64,000 bases of DNA from Eretmocerus hayati (taxonomy: Eukaryota; Arthropoda; Insecta; Hymenoptera; Aphelinidae): positions 89,254,501 through 89,318,500 of the forward strand of contig CM056743.1 of the NCBI GenBank assembly GCA_029851415.1. The letters run 5' to 3'. Positions 1-9,949 of the stretch are shown in pieces (positions within the stretch are counted from its first letter, which is position 1; each line of letters starts with the position of its first letter). The position numbers and the translations under genes were made by a program. Under the pieces are notes generated by a model. That model was not told the DNA's origin. It did not search any database and saw only the letters and a program-made list of their open reading frames with translations.

Positions 1-1110
1 TTTTTGGCATCAATCGAGAATGGATTTTACTCCACTCTCGATCAATGCACCTTTAGAGCCTCGTATGGTTCCGAGGATGCATCTAAAAGATTTTGATGGA
101 AAGGAATGAAGAGTAAAGATGAGAAATGAGAAACTTTATGAAAAATTTGGATTGTACGTTGATATCATGCGTGTTTCGCCCTTCTCTCATTGCTCGAGCT
201 TTCCAAATTGGTAGAAGAGCAATGAAAGTTTACCACTGACACGCGGCTCAAGTGGCCAAATGTTCGATGGCTTGAACGCCCTCATATACGAAAATTCATC
301 TTCGTTAAACGCTTGCGAGAAAGGTCATTTTAACTCGCTATTTCCATTTGATTTTTCAACATTTTTACTTTGGCAGCTCTTCGGCCTTCTGCCGGAGATA
401 TATGTAATTAATTCTGACACTCGATCGATATGATCGGATATCGTATTTATCACTCGCGGGAATTTCAAATTATGGAAATATAATTTTTCGGTCTTTGCGT
501 TAAAATTTGATTCCAAAAACGACAGCAATATCTGCTGACTTTAACTCGCGAAGACCGAAGAATAATATCTCCATAATTTGAAATTCCCGCGAGTGATAAA
601 TACGATATCCGATCATATCGATCGAGTGTCAAAATTAATTACATATATCTCCGGCAGAAGGCCGAAGAGCTGCCAAAGTAAAAATGTTGAGAAATCAAAT
701 GGAAATAGCGGGTTAAAATGACCTTTCTCGCAAGCGCTTAACGAAGATGAACTTTCGTATGAAAGGGCGTTCAAACCATCGAACATTCGGCCACTTGAGC
801 CGTGTGTCAGTGGTGAACTTTCATTGCTCTTCTACCACTTTGAAAAGCCCGAGCCATGAGAGAAGGGCGGAACACGCATAATATCAGCGTACAATCCAAA
901 TTTTTCATGAAGTTTCTCATTTCTCATCTTTACTTTTCATTCCTTTCCATCAAAATCTTTTAGATGCATCCTCGGAACCATACGAGGCTCTAAAGGTGCA
1001 TTGATCGAGAGTGGAGTAAAATCCATTCTCGATTGATGCCAAAAACGTCAGCAATGTCCGCTGACTTTAATTCGCAAAGACCGAAAAATCATATCTTTAT
1101 AATCAGAAAT
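1..1110. repeat. Large palindrome built from a ~525-bp repeat unit
   Basis: Bases 1-515 are the near-exact reverse complement of about 530-1045, centred near 523. For example, the stretch at 421-445 reappears inverted near 600-625, and the stretch at 1-60 reappears inverted near 985-1045. Right after the right arm, 1041-1110 repeats in direct orientation the start of that arm (516-585), including the motif GCTGACTTTAA. This looks like a repeat unit of about 525 bp present head-to-head once and head-to-tail at least in part. The window edge truncates the left side. No coding potential is convincing; ORFs inside are mirror images of each other. It could be a foldback transposon or a satellite junction. 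Confidence 0.85.
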
Positions 1111-1186
1111 ATCTATATCCACGTACGTGTATACAGTCTACACACTATGAGTTGAAAGAATATCGATGGCTCAGAGTGAAGGAATC

Positions 1187-1400
1187 ATCTGAAATCGTAA
1201 GACTTGAAAGGAACTATCTGTAAATGTTTGGTTAAGAGGAATTACATGAAAATTTTTGGTTAAAAAAAACTATCTGAAAGTGTCTGTGGATAAAACTATC
1301 TATACATTCTTGGCTGGAAGGATTTATCTAGCATCGTAAGACTTGAAAGGAACTATCTGGATTTGTCTGATTCAGAAGGAACTACCCACCAAACAGTGAA
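1187..1400. repeat. Diverged short tandem repeats
   Basis: A motif ending in GACTTGAAAGGAACTATCTG occurs at about 1201-1220 and again near 1343-1362. Weaker versions (ACTATCTGAAAG, ACTATCTATAC, GGAACTACC) lie between and after. This is a decayed minisatellite with irregular spacing. Confidence 0.6.
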
Positions 1401-1690
1401 TGTTAGTAGTATATGAGCTGGTATAGCGAGACACAACAAATGACGTCATAGGGGGTAGGGGCGTCTGGTGGGGGAGGGGCCGGGGTCATTGACCGTCTGG
1501 CGGTCAGCTGATGTGGGCCAGCGGTTTGTTTACATCGTGACGTCACAAGGTCAAGGTGATGCTGGGTGGTGTGAATATAACATTGTTTATGTTTATCATT
1601 ACATATGTGTGTGTATGTTTATGTGTGTGTGCGTTTGCATTTTTGCCGGTTTTTCGGCAGCACGCTTCGCGTGCGGTGGAGATAGGGGTA
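1400..1690. other. No gene seen; GT-rich stretch with small hairpin
   Basis: The stretch carries two TGACGTCA-type palindromes (near 1441 and 1539), TG-rich runs around 1600-1640, and a small hairpin GCACGC-TTC-GCGTGC near 1660. ORFs on both strands are low-complexity and unrecognised. Confidence 0.4.
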
Positions 1691-2445
1691 GAGAGAGAGA
1701 GATGGATGGATAGATAGATAGATAGATGTCCTTTATTCGATCGGAGGCGAAAATCAAATATCACATGTAGTATATACATGTCATATCAATAGGGATTATC
1801 AATTAATGTAAATTAATCGTTTGGTCAAGGACATTAGGTTATCACAAGTTGTGACTAGTCAAGATTGCAGCAACAAAGGCTGCATAAAAAACACGTAATG
1901 AATAGGACAAAGGCTCAACAGAATATCGCAGTTATTTTCTAATCAGTCATGTGACACGTTGTGAGTATAATCACAGTCCATATGAAAAGAGAAGAGCCCA
2001 TCGACCTTCAGTAATTGAAGTAATGCTTCTTGTCCACATCAATTCTCTGGGGAGGCTGTGAGCGGAGGAATTCTTTCGAAGCATCCTTAAAAATCAAAAT
2101 TTTTGCGATCTGCCGAAAACCCGAAGGGAGAAAGTTCCAGAAATGAGCACACTGGGCTTGGAAAGATCGTCTCCCGTACTCGAGTCTCATTCTGGGTACT
2201 TTGAGTTCCTGCTCTTGTGCATTTCCACGCTCAGGGCGCTCGGATTGGTGCCTGGTGAACATTGCAGACAGGTAACCAGGTTCCCTCATGTGCATGATCT
2301 TATACATGATAATGCCTGCAAAGTACATTCGCCGCGAATCAGTACGCAACCAATCCAAGCTGTCCCTAAACGGAGTGATGTGCTCGTCTCTCCTAAGATC
2401 AAAAATATATCTCACCAATGGATTGCAGTACTCAGCGAAGGTCTC
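1690..2445 (-). mobile_element. 5'-truncated CR1/Jockey-like non-LTR retrotransposon with tetranucleotide tail
   Basis: On the minus strand the order is a reverse-transcriptase C-terminal region (2008-2418), a ~280-bp 3' UTR, a polyadenylation-like AATAAA (near 1735), then a TATC-type tetranucleotide tail (1705-1728) running into GA repeats. The 3' UTR shares blocks with the longer copy at 18845-21050, including TGTCCTTGACCAAA, so both belong to one family. The 5' end is lost near 2445. Simple-repeat tails rather than poly(A) are typical of CR1-group elements. No target duplication was identified. Confidence 0.8.
2008..2418 (-). pseudogene. Non-LTR retrotransposon ORF2 C-terminal fragment
   Basis: The product is 136 codons and closely matches the last part of the reading frame at 19195-20205. 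Shared segments include YIFDLRRDEHITPFR, LRTDSRRMYFA and LEYGRRSFQ. This corresponds to the region downstream of the reverse-transcriptase palm and thumb in CR1/Jockey-type proteins. The catalytic region is absent. It ends at a normal stop codon just before the 3' UTR. The apparent start is an internal codon, so this is a truncated remnant rather than a gene. Confidence 0.8.
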
Positions 2446-2629
2446 GAAATTTCCAGCGCAAAGTGTTGTGATACCACGGCGGGAGCTGCGACGACACAGC
2501 GCTGGGCGTTGTGAATCTACGCGAGTGCCTCGAGATCATGCAACGCTGTGTGCTAGAGCCTCAATTCGAATCCAGAATTTTGCTTGCTGTATCTGAAATG
2601 AATTCGTTGAGAATGATATTTTTCTAGTG

Positions 2630-2840
2630 TAAAATCCCCCCAAATCTACTGATTCCAATGAGTTTATGCACATTGCGGTGCGTAGAATATAATTCTCGAT
2701 ATTATTGCAACAGCGGAGACATAGCATTGCGGTTATGATGGGTGGCCCCGACGTAGTACGAATATCAAGAGTTATATTGTGCGCACTGCAATGTGCATAA
2801 GCTTATCGGAATTAGTAGATTCGGGAGGATTATGTATACC
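2630..2840. repeat. Imperfect inverted repeat pair
   Basis: The segment at 2630-2700 is matched inverted by 2765-2840; both contain the octamer-rich block TTATGCACATTGC or its complement next to AATCTACT. The ~65-bp spacer has no visible gene. This is probably a small foldback or MITE remnant. Confidence 0.6.
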
Positions 2841-2842
2841 AT

Positions 2843-2877
2843 AGAGTGATATCAGTCTATACGACTGATATCACTCT
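2843..2877. repeat. Perfect 15-bp hairpin
   Basis: AGAGTGATATCAGTC (2843-2857) and its exact complement (2863-2877) flank a 5-nt loop TATAC. Confidence 0.85.
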
Positions 2878-2990
2878 CTACAAAATTCTTTCAGGTGCAG
2901 CAAGCCAAATTTGAGAGTCAACCGGAGGCAACAGCAGACGACACTTACGATGTAGCCTTGAATAGCACAGCGCTGGGCACTGTGAATTGA

Positions 2991-3143
2991 GTGAATCGCG
3001 CGACTTGGAAATCCAGCGCGCACTGGGAATCCTCCAGGATTTTCTACAGTAAAGTTTCGAATGGCGACGACGACGACGACGACGATGATAATGATGATGA
3101 TGATGATGATGATGAAGACGATGACGACGATGACGACGATGAT

Positions 3144-3217
<74 letters not shown>

Positions 3218-3257
3218 TGATGATGATGACGATGATGACGAGGATGATGACGTAGAG

Positions 3258-3297
<40 letters not shown>

Positions 3298-3368
3298 ATG
3301 AGGACGATGACGACGATGACGACGATGATGACGATGATGACGATGATGATGATGATAGAATTGACTAG
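2991..3368 (+). pseudogene. Poly-aspartate reading frame, probable N-terminus of the Polinton-like remnant
   Basis: A 125-codon frame contains about 95 Asp codons (GAC and GAT mixed) with a few Glu and Asn. It stops at TAG 3366-3368. The same frame then continues open to about 3638, first acidic (rich in D, E, G, S) and then ordinary, with the segment PPGVRFTTRDLGPRYVARF. That continuation leads directly into the polymerase-like frames at 3640-4465, so the acidic tract looks like part of one decayed gene rather than a separate protein. The repeat tract itself may have expanded as a microsatellite, so codon content alone does not prove coding. Confidence 0.5.
3061..3357 (+). repeat. GAY trinucleotide microsatellite (GACGAT-rich)
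   Basis: About 300 bp of nearly uninterrupted GAC and GAT triplets. The alternation of GAC and GAT rather than a single triplet slows slippage and fits either a coding acidic tract or an old microsatellite. It explains the long shadow ORFs on both strands. Confidence 0.9.
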
Positions 3369-3639
3369 CGTGGTGGCGATGATGGCGAGTATTCCGTTGA
3401 GAATGGTCCTGATACAGATAACGATGACAATGAATCTCGCAGTAGCGGGGATGACGAGAGTGATGGATCTGAAATAGATGGAGCAGAGAATGGTCATGGC
3501 GAAGTCGGCCATAATTTCGATATACAGCCTCCCGGAGTTAGATTTACCACGAGAGATCTAGGCCCTAGGTACGTGGCTAGATTCCGAATTCAGGAAAGAC
3601 AATTTTCATTCCGAGTAAGAGACCGTCCGCGAGTGTGAA

Positions 3640-4465
3640 TCAATTCTTTGATTTGGTTCGAAATGGCTATTCGAGACATTCACGCGTATCTGATCTCTTT
3701 AATGTCGAATGAATTTGACCTTATCAGCGTTTGCATACGAAGCGACCAATTCTCCCGTGGACCCGGTGGGATGTCCTTACCGTGATAATTTTACGTACGT
3801 TGATCTTTGGAATCTCATCCATCAGATGGCTCAGAGTAACGGAATTCTCGCATTCGACGATTCCTTTTCGTTGAACGTGGTTCATGTTGACATGGCTGTA
3901 GGGGCGGGTAAGAGAAAACCTGCGACGATAGACGTAGTGAGGGCAAAGTCTAGCGTATCCATCTCCAATAATGAGGATGATCGTTGTGTACCGAGAGCTC
4001 TCGTTGTAGGTGAAGCGCACGTATCAAGAAAAAAAAAAAGAAACACCGGACACGGTAAAATTTTGGAATGACATTCAGGATGGTCGACGACCACTCCAAA
4101 AAGAGCTAGCTCGTCCTCTATGTCGTGAAGCGGGCGTAGATGTACCTTCGGGTGGCTGTGTGGTCTCTCAGTTGCAAGTATTCCAAGAATATTACGTTAC
4201 GGAAGGAATAGTCATCAGAGCTTTCGATGCTTTCAATATTGGGAGTGGCGAGCCTGCAATCTTCGATGGTACGGATCACGTGAAATTCCGCCAATCTCCT
4301 TCCGGTACCACCAACCTCCTTCATAACCTCCGAAATCATCACTACGATATCATTCTTAATTTGACCGGTATTACTCGAGCGAAGTTCTACTGTGAACATT
4401 GCAATTTTCGTTATCACCGAGTGAATCAGAATAAACGTAAGGAAGAAGAAGAAACACGACGCTGA
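3640..4465 (+). pseudogene. Polinton/Maverick-like protein-primed DNA polymerase B, N-terminal remnant
   Basis: Two overlapping frames (3709-4071 and 4010-4465) carry features I recognise from the region N-terminal to Polinton-type family B polymerases in animals. These are LWNLIHQMAQSN, then a GKRK block followed by a charged stretch and CVPRALVV, then WNDIQDGRRPLQ with ELARPLC, GGC, an HYDIILNLTG segment and a C-x2-C pair (YCEHC). The frame changes inside the A-run at 4029-4040, so it is frameshifted there. Upstream, 3640-3720 needs further frame changes to read the segment ending FDLISVCIRS. No exonuclease or polymerase catalytic motifs are present, so the element is truncated after the Cys motif. 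Family assignment is from memory of the motif pattern. Confidence 0.55.
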
Positions 4466-4469
4466 CCCT

Positions 4470-4708
4470 GAATTCGTGATGCAATATGCCACTTTTGGAG
4501 GTTCGAGACGTTTATATGCGAATGCCTTTCCACGCAACTAACAAAATGCGAGGGACTCGAGGGGCGATTTGCTCGTGTCTCACCAAAAATGAGAAAGATA
4601 CAACGGGAAACAAAATGAGACCGCGGGAGACAATCGCTATTGTTACGGGCGCAAGCTACACAGGCGCCCGCACTTCAAGTGTATCACATATAAGGACCGC
4701 CACTCGGT
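4470..4708. other. No gene seen; GC-rich stem near 4648-4672
   Basis: The stretch after the polymerase remnant reads on for about 35 codons (4450-4540) in an unrecognised frame and is otherwise non-coding. GGGCGC (4649-4654) and GCGCCC (4666-4671) form a short stem. Confidence 0.3.
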
Positions 4709-4784
4709 GCGGCCGGACTAGCTCAGTCAACAGCGTGTCAGTCTCTGGGTCAAGAGGTTGCCGGATCGTTTCCCGGCGGCCGCA
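4709..4784 (+). tRNA. tRNA-like sequence (SINE head or decayed tRNA)
   Basis: A 7-bp acceptor-like stem is formed by GCGGCCG (4709-4715) and CGGCCGC (4777-4783), with an A following. TAGCTCAGTCAACAG resembles a tRNA A box, and GCCGG...CCGGC gives a T-arm-like stem around a poor B-box match (GGATCGTTTCC). A T-run follows at once. The D and anticodon arms do not fold canonically, so the anticodon cannot be called. A tRNA-derived SINE promoter or a decayed tRNA fits better than a working tRNA gene. Confidence 0.4.
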
Positions 4785-4785
4785 C

Positions 4786-4790
4786 TTTTT
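4786..4790 (+). terminator. Pol III-type T-run after the tRNA-like sequence
   Basis: TTTTT lies two bases beyond the acceptor-like stem, where a Pol III terminator would be. Confidence 0.4.
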
Positions 4791-5570
4791 ATCTAGTGCA
4801 TGGAGGAGAATAATATCATAACACTATACCCCGAGAGACATCACAGAAACTTTAAATGAGAGAGACACAGAGAGTTCAAGTGAGACCCAAAGAGACACTC
4901 CGCTCGCTCGAGAGACACCGAGAGACCGAGAGAGACCAAGAGACCGCGGCGCGGAAAATTTGCGACAGAATCGGCGGGGGCACCGAATCCCCCCTGCCCT
5001 CAGTTGAAACTTTGCAGGTGGGGCTTATTGACTATAAATCTTATTGAACTGCATACAGCTGTGTGGTGTGCTATGTGGGATATGCGGTCAGTTTACAGTT
5101 GACTTTGGCTGACTATCCTGCAAAAGACGTTGCTTCATTGCTTGCCGTGTGCAATATCGGAGCATCGGAGCGAATCAATTGTACGCTTTGCCAAGCGCTC
5201 TGGAGCAAACGACCCTCAAAGCTTAGTAACTGCAATGTTGAAGTAATTTTGGCAAATGTAAACACTCTCGTAAATATTCGCGAATCATTCTTCAGAGCAT
5301 ATGTATAAGGAGCTCTCCGCGGAAAGAGTATTTCCATTTTTTTCTCGCATTTTCTAGAGACCAACAGAAAATTATGTATAAGATATGTGTGCCTTATTTT
5401 CCCCCCACTATTTTTTTTTCTGCTCGCCATTTCAACTCATCCCTGTACTTTCCAATGTGCTTTAGCTTATTTTGTTTGAAGCTTGTTCCAAGACCTTTAA
5501 AATGAGCTATCAACAAATTCGAGCTAAGTTATCTCAGTTCTTGCAAAGATAGATTTTATGCGAGTGTTTG
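4791..5570. other. No gene seen; GAGA-rich then unassigned
   Basis: 4850-4960 is rich in GAGA and GAGACC units. 5040-5430 holds short ORFs on both strands that I do not recognise. Nothing supports a gene. Confidence 0.3.
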
Positions 5571-5571
5571 A

Positions 5572-5801
5572 CAGTGTGTTCCTAATTTGCTCCCACGTGG
5601 AAAAGAGGCCTATTCCCACGAGATTATACGGGTTTTCCATAAAATTGGGATATTTCGGCTCCGAGACCCCCAAATGAGACGTACTTTGGCTCATTTTGTA
5701 GAATTTTGACCCTCTTTCGAATTTCTTGAATGAGATTGATGTATTTGAATGGAATGGAGAACGAGTTTGGAAAAAGACTATGGGGCAAATTAGGAACACT
5801 G
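5572..5801. mobile_element. MITE-like element with ~20-bp terminal inverted repeats
   Basis: CAGTGTGTTCCTAATTTGC at the left end matches in inverted orientation GCAAATTAGGAACACTG at the right end, giving a 230-bp unit. Termini starting CAGT resemble Tc1/mariner inverted repeats, but a flanking TA duplication is not clear (left flank ...TTTGA, right flank CACTTT...). A 91-codon minus-strand ORF (5524-5799) spans the unit and is unrecognised. Confidence 0.6.
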
Positions 5802-6019
5802 CACTTTATCTAGTAATATGGGCGTAGAATTGGCTCAATATCAAATTCTGCAATTCTGCAAAAAGAATTTCAAAAGGGACAAAGACAAAGAAAATGAGTT
5901 AAAGTACATTGGAATTGATCTCATCAATTATGTTCGGCATAGCTTGTACTGACTAACAGAAAAGAAGTCGAAAGTACCGAAAACCACTGTACACGTGACA
6001 TTGCAGGTGTGTGTACAAC

Positions 6020-6107
6020 GTGACCACGATATTTCTGGCAAAACATACATGCACAAGCACAGGGCATGTGAATAACCTCCAAATTTTGTCAGAAATATCG
6101 TGGTCAC
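6020..6107. repeat. 18-bp perfect inverted repeat
   Basis: GTGACCACGATATTTCTG (6020-6037) and its exact complement (6090-6107) flank 52 bp. An AT microsatellite (TATATA...) follows at 6113-6140. It may be a small MITE or hairpin. Confidence 0.8.
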
Positions 6108-6140
6108 ATGGTGTATATATATATATAAAATTATATATAA

Positions 6141-6410
6141 AGGTATTGTGGGGGTTGGTGGGCGGAGCGAGCAGGGAGGGGCTTGCCCCCCCCCCTAGTA
6201 TAATATATTATAGGAAAAATATGAGTTCTGGCGGAAAATTATATAATATCACAGGCAGAATGCATTTTGCGCACGCTGAAAACGATTTGGCTCAATTAAC
6301 AAAACATTGAGTTAACCTAGCGTTTTGTTGATGCTGTACTCGGACAGCAGGAGTTGGTCTGGTATCCCGGCAACTGTAATCTTCGGAAATTGATCAAAAA
6401 ACAAGCTTGT
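6141..6410. other. No gene seen
   Basis: Contains a short C-run (6187-6196) and unrecognised ORFs only. Confidence 0.3.
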
Positions 6411-6412
6411 CC

Positions 6413-7262
6413 AGCAAAAGTTTGCTGCTAAGCTAGCAATTTGACATTACTGGCCCGGCGATTGATTTGGAGCGTACGGAGCACTTTGCCGTTCCAGCAA
6501 GAAATTTTTGGTGAAACAAACGGACAAAACGATACACTGGCGAAACACACTTTCGCAGATGTTACTTGCTGGATTAGTTTCCCGATGAAAAGCCATGTAA
6601 AAAAGAAAAATTGCACATATACCGAAAACGTTAGCAATAACAGCAATTTCGTAGTCAGTAATATCCACTTCGTTGTGGTAGCCAAATTATTTTTAGCGTC
6701 CGCGACATTTATGCAATTTTTTTTGGCCAGTTCTCTAAGATCTATAAGAAACTGCTTCACATATTCCTGGATAAAATACGTTCTTTTAGAGTTTTGGAGG
6801 GATTGAGAAATGGAAACGTCCTAAAATTACCTCTTCTGTCTTTTTTCTAAAGAATAAGAGTGAGATTCTGATTTCGGTCAGCAAATGAGTGCCTAGAATC
6901 ATATGCCACAAGAATTGCACATACTGTTGGTCGACCGAATGTGACCGTATTTGAAGAGCTCACGCAAAATAAATGATTTGGCTTTGACTGCCAAGCAATC
7001 TTCGCTAACCGCATATTTAATGGCAAGACTCACCTATTCTGTTGTTGGTGCCCCTTCTTTTGTTGGCATTGCTTTTCGTTTGGGAACTAATCCAGGAGAT
7101 AGCGTCCGTTGAAGAGAGTTCTGTTTCATTCATTGGGTTATCTATTCCAGCAAGAATTTTCAGCTAAGTAGCAAAGTGATCTGGACTTTTTGGAACATAT
7201 GCTGGGTCAGCAACTTCAAATCGCTAGCAGAGCAGCAAACGTTTGCTTGATTAGCTTTATTT
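6413..7262. repeat. Diverged inverted duplication of a possibly once-coding segment
   Basis: 6413-6605 is matched in inverted orientation by about 7065-7262. Both contain the blocks CAGCAAA-GTTTGCTGCT-CTAGC and TTCTTGCTGGAA or close variants, with the same order and similar spacing, at moderate divergence. The minus strand of the left copy can be read in pieces (6428-6760) as a hydrophobic stretch of about 20 residues followed by a basic tail ending RRASNVKLLA, somewhat reminiscent of the last helix of insect chemoreceptors. Frames are broken and I do not assign a family. Confidence 0.5.
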
Positions 7263-7477
7263 TTCCTAAGAAATCCGAAGATTAGATTTGCTCCAAGTGG
7301 ATTATACTGAAATGATCGAAAACTATCTTTTTGGCTGGCTTAACAACGATTCTACTTTCTTCAGATCTCTGCCCCGCTGTGAATGAAAACGAAGATTGAG
7401 GAACTTCTCCTACTTGCAAGTTTTCGAGAGGCAAGGCTGGTCTGCACATCAAGTTCTGCAAAGGATCATAAACCATC

Positions 7478-8029
7478 TTGGAGCATCTCCTCAAATGGCA
7501 TCGCTATACCACTCGCCATATCACGAGCATCCGCTTACGACTTTTTTCTGGGAGCAAATCGAAAGCCGCTTCCCCGGGTCAGTTCGTATTCCAAGATGTA
7601 TTTAGATTACAAGGTTTCGACAATCCTCTCTCTATCGAACATTTAACAATGGATCATATGGCTATGTTTGAGAATTTTGTGAGGTCCCAAGAATATTCGG
7701 AGCTCGTTCCTGCATATGCAATTAGAGTAGAATATTACGGGCCGGTATTTGAAAACGCGCCCAATCTATTTCGATTCAACAGTGCACAAGCATGCATTTT
7801 CAGTACAATTATACAGTTAGTAGAACCTATGACTCTTGACGACTGGGTGCCACCAGAGAAGTCGAAGAAAGGCACATCATACGATTCAGATGACTCACTT
7901 TTGAAGGACTCCACTATCGATGTTTCGACAGATACGTCCGAGAATATGTCAGTGGATGCGCCCGTAGATACTCTCATGTCAGCGCTAGATTTGTTACTTG
8001 AATCTTACTATCAGTTGAAAAATCGATAA
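7478..8029 (+). pseudogene. Transposase-like fragment A (N-terminal domain)
   Basis: This is a 183-codon stretch. From about residue 33 it resembles the N-terminal domain of the family, with a QGFDNPLSIEHLT segment. It then runs into a Ser/Asp-rich linker (residues 125-165). The true frame upstream is the other one (7396-7600), so a one-base change lies near 7580-7610 and the apparent ATG at 7478 is not a real start. It ends at TAA 8027-8029, after which the same frame remains open. Confidence 0.6.
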
Positions 8030-8857
8030 CCAAGTGGTAATCGTGACAATTATGGGCTCAAGCAATTTTGTGCTTTTGTGAGATTGATTTCGGGACCTTT
8101 GGTATATGAAGATCTCGCACAAAATTTAAAAAATACGATTCCATCATTGAGCACAATCAATCGATTCATACACCAGGATCCTAAGCCCATCGTAGAGGGT
8201 GGATTGATGGTCGAACATCTATCAAAATTTCTCAATGATAATGGTCTGCCTCGTGAAGTAGTATTGAGCGAAGATGCAACCCGCGTGACTGGAAAGCAGG
8301 AATATGACACTCGAACCGATGAATGTGTCGGACGAGCTCTACCGTTTGATGATAATAGCATGCCTATCCCTGGCTCTTTGCCATGCGCTACGGTATCTCA
8401 AATCGAGAACCACTTCGAACATCAGAATACTTCAAAGTTGCTGTATGTCTATATGGCCCAGCCAGTTGCTAAAGATGTCCCATCGTTCTGCGTTGGATTG
8501 TTCGGAATTGATAACAAATTCGATTCAATTGACTCATTGAAACGCATCGTCCATTTGCACAACCTGATGAAAAACCATGGCATCAAAGTTCTAGCTCACG
8601 GTTCAGATGGGGACCCTCGGTTGCTGAGAGCAGATAAAATACCATCAGGCTTGGGCCAGAACACTGCTTCACAATGCATTTATACCATCAATGGCGTCAC
8701 TGTTGCTTCCCCTGAAATCCATGGAGACTTACACTCAGAAATAACTCCCATGCAAGATCCTCCCCACATAGGGACAAAAAGGAGGAATTGCTTCGCCAAA
8801 GACTCGTATCCCATGGCCATGGGCAAATATACAGCAGCAGTAAGCGATTTGGAATAA
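8030..8857 (+). pseudogene. Transposase-like fragment B (RNase H-like core, first two Asp)
   Basis: Counting from the ATG at 8078, SEDATRV places an Asp at residue 66 at the end of a beta-strand-like run. HGSDGDPR places Asp at 177 and 179 after a second hydrophobic strand. MAQPVAKDVPSFCVG and DPPHIGTKRRNC are characteristic family blocks. The frame continues through the TAA at 8855-8857 into IEVESKDKHKLVPSDMDP without a shift. Confidence 0.65.
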
Positions 8858-9949
8858 CTGATAGAGGTTGAATCCAAGGACAAGCACAAGCTAGTTCCTA
8901 GTGACATGGATCCAACTGATCGAATGAATTTCAACTCGGTGCTAAAAATCTGCTCGAACCAATACATCCAAGGCTTGGAAAAGCACGTACCTGGCAGTGA
9001 TGCAACTCGTATGTACTTAACCTGCATGGAGAACATTCTGCAAGCTGCCCTGGAGAAGGATCTCAGTATTGAGGGAAGAATTTACAGAATGTTCAATCCT
9101 CTTCATTTTTTGAGATATTGGATAGAATGGCTGGAAGAGAGCGAAGTGCATAAAGCCACTCTCAATTTCATAACACAAAATACGTACGAGTGCATTGAAC
9201 TCAATGGACAAGCACTCCTAAAAACCATACTGCGCTGTTTAGAGGCAGGCTCTTTTGAAAATTTCTTGCCGTGGTTGATGGGAAGCCAACCGTGTGAAAG
9301 CTTGTTTCGCGTGTTTAGATCTCAGGGTACGGTTTATTCGATGATAGTCAATTTTACTGTACTGGATCCCTTGTATAAACTATGTAAGATGAGAAAGCAG
9401 CAAAATATCATGGGTTTCAATTCTGCGGCTGAAGGAATCAAAATCACATTTCCACGGAATAAATTTCTCTATGCATCATTCGAATGTCACGATTTCAAAG
9501 ACAAAAATCTCAACAATGAAACAACTGGCCAGCTCACGTTGGCTGGCGTCCGAGCTATTATGGATAAAGCGAAGGCAGATGCGTTCGATTCTGCTCGACA
9601 TTCACAGATGGATGTACCATTCGAAGCCGGGAACCGGTCGTTTGTATCAAAAATTAGATTGAATCCTACAGAAAGAACTCGAATTGCTGCTCACCGACCC
9701 TCAAAGAATTTTCTGGATAAGATTTTCGGACATGGCATCGAAAATTACAAGGGAATTGAAGGAAATTACCCTGATGCTAACAACGACAATGACGATGATG
9801 ATGAAGATGATGATGGTGATGATGATGATTTTGATTTTGACGATTACGACGAAGACGATGTCGAAGTGGGTGCCGATGAGTATGTTTCTGATAGTGATGA
9901 TGAAGATGAACGAGGTCCTACGGTATCGGATGAAAATGCTGCGCTCTAA
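8858..9949 (+). pseudogene. Transposase-like fragment C (C-terminal core and acidic tail)
   Basis: From the ATG at 8906 the product is 347 codons. NFNSVLKICS and LEKHVPGSDATRMYL are family blocks. LPWLMGSQPCESLFRVFRS carries Glu 131, which could be the third acidic catalytic residue, in a setting like the late Glu of P-element-type transposases. The end (residues ~290-347) is strongly acidic with GAT/GAC repeats at 9782-9910. TAA at 9947-9949 interrupts; the same frame continues. Confidence 0.65.

Noticed and set aside
1187..1400. CRISPR-like spaced repeats
   Set aside because: Repeats are diverged and irregularly spaced in a eukaryotic context.
2871..3512. 213-codon Ile/Val-rich minus-strand ORF
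   Set aside because: It is the complement of the GAY microsatellite.
6428..6806. Intact insect odorant receptor gene
   Set aside because: Frames are broken and only a vague hydrophobic/basic pattern fits.
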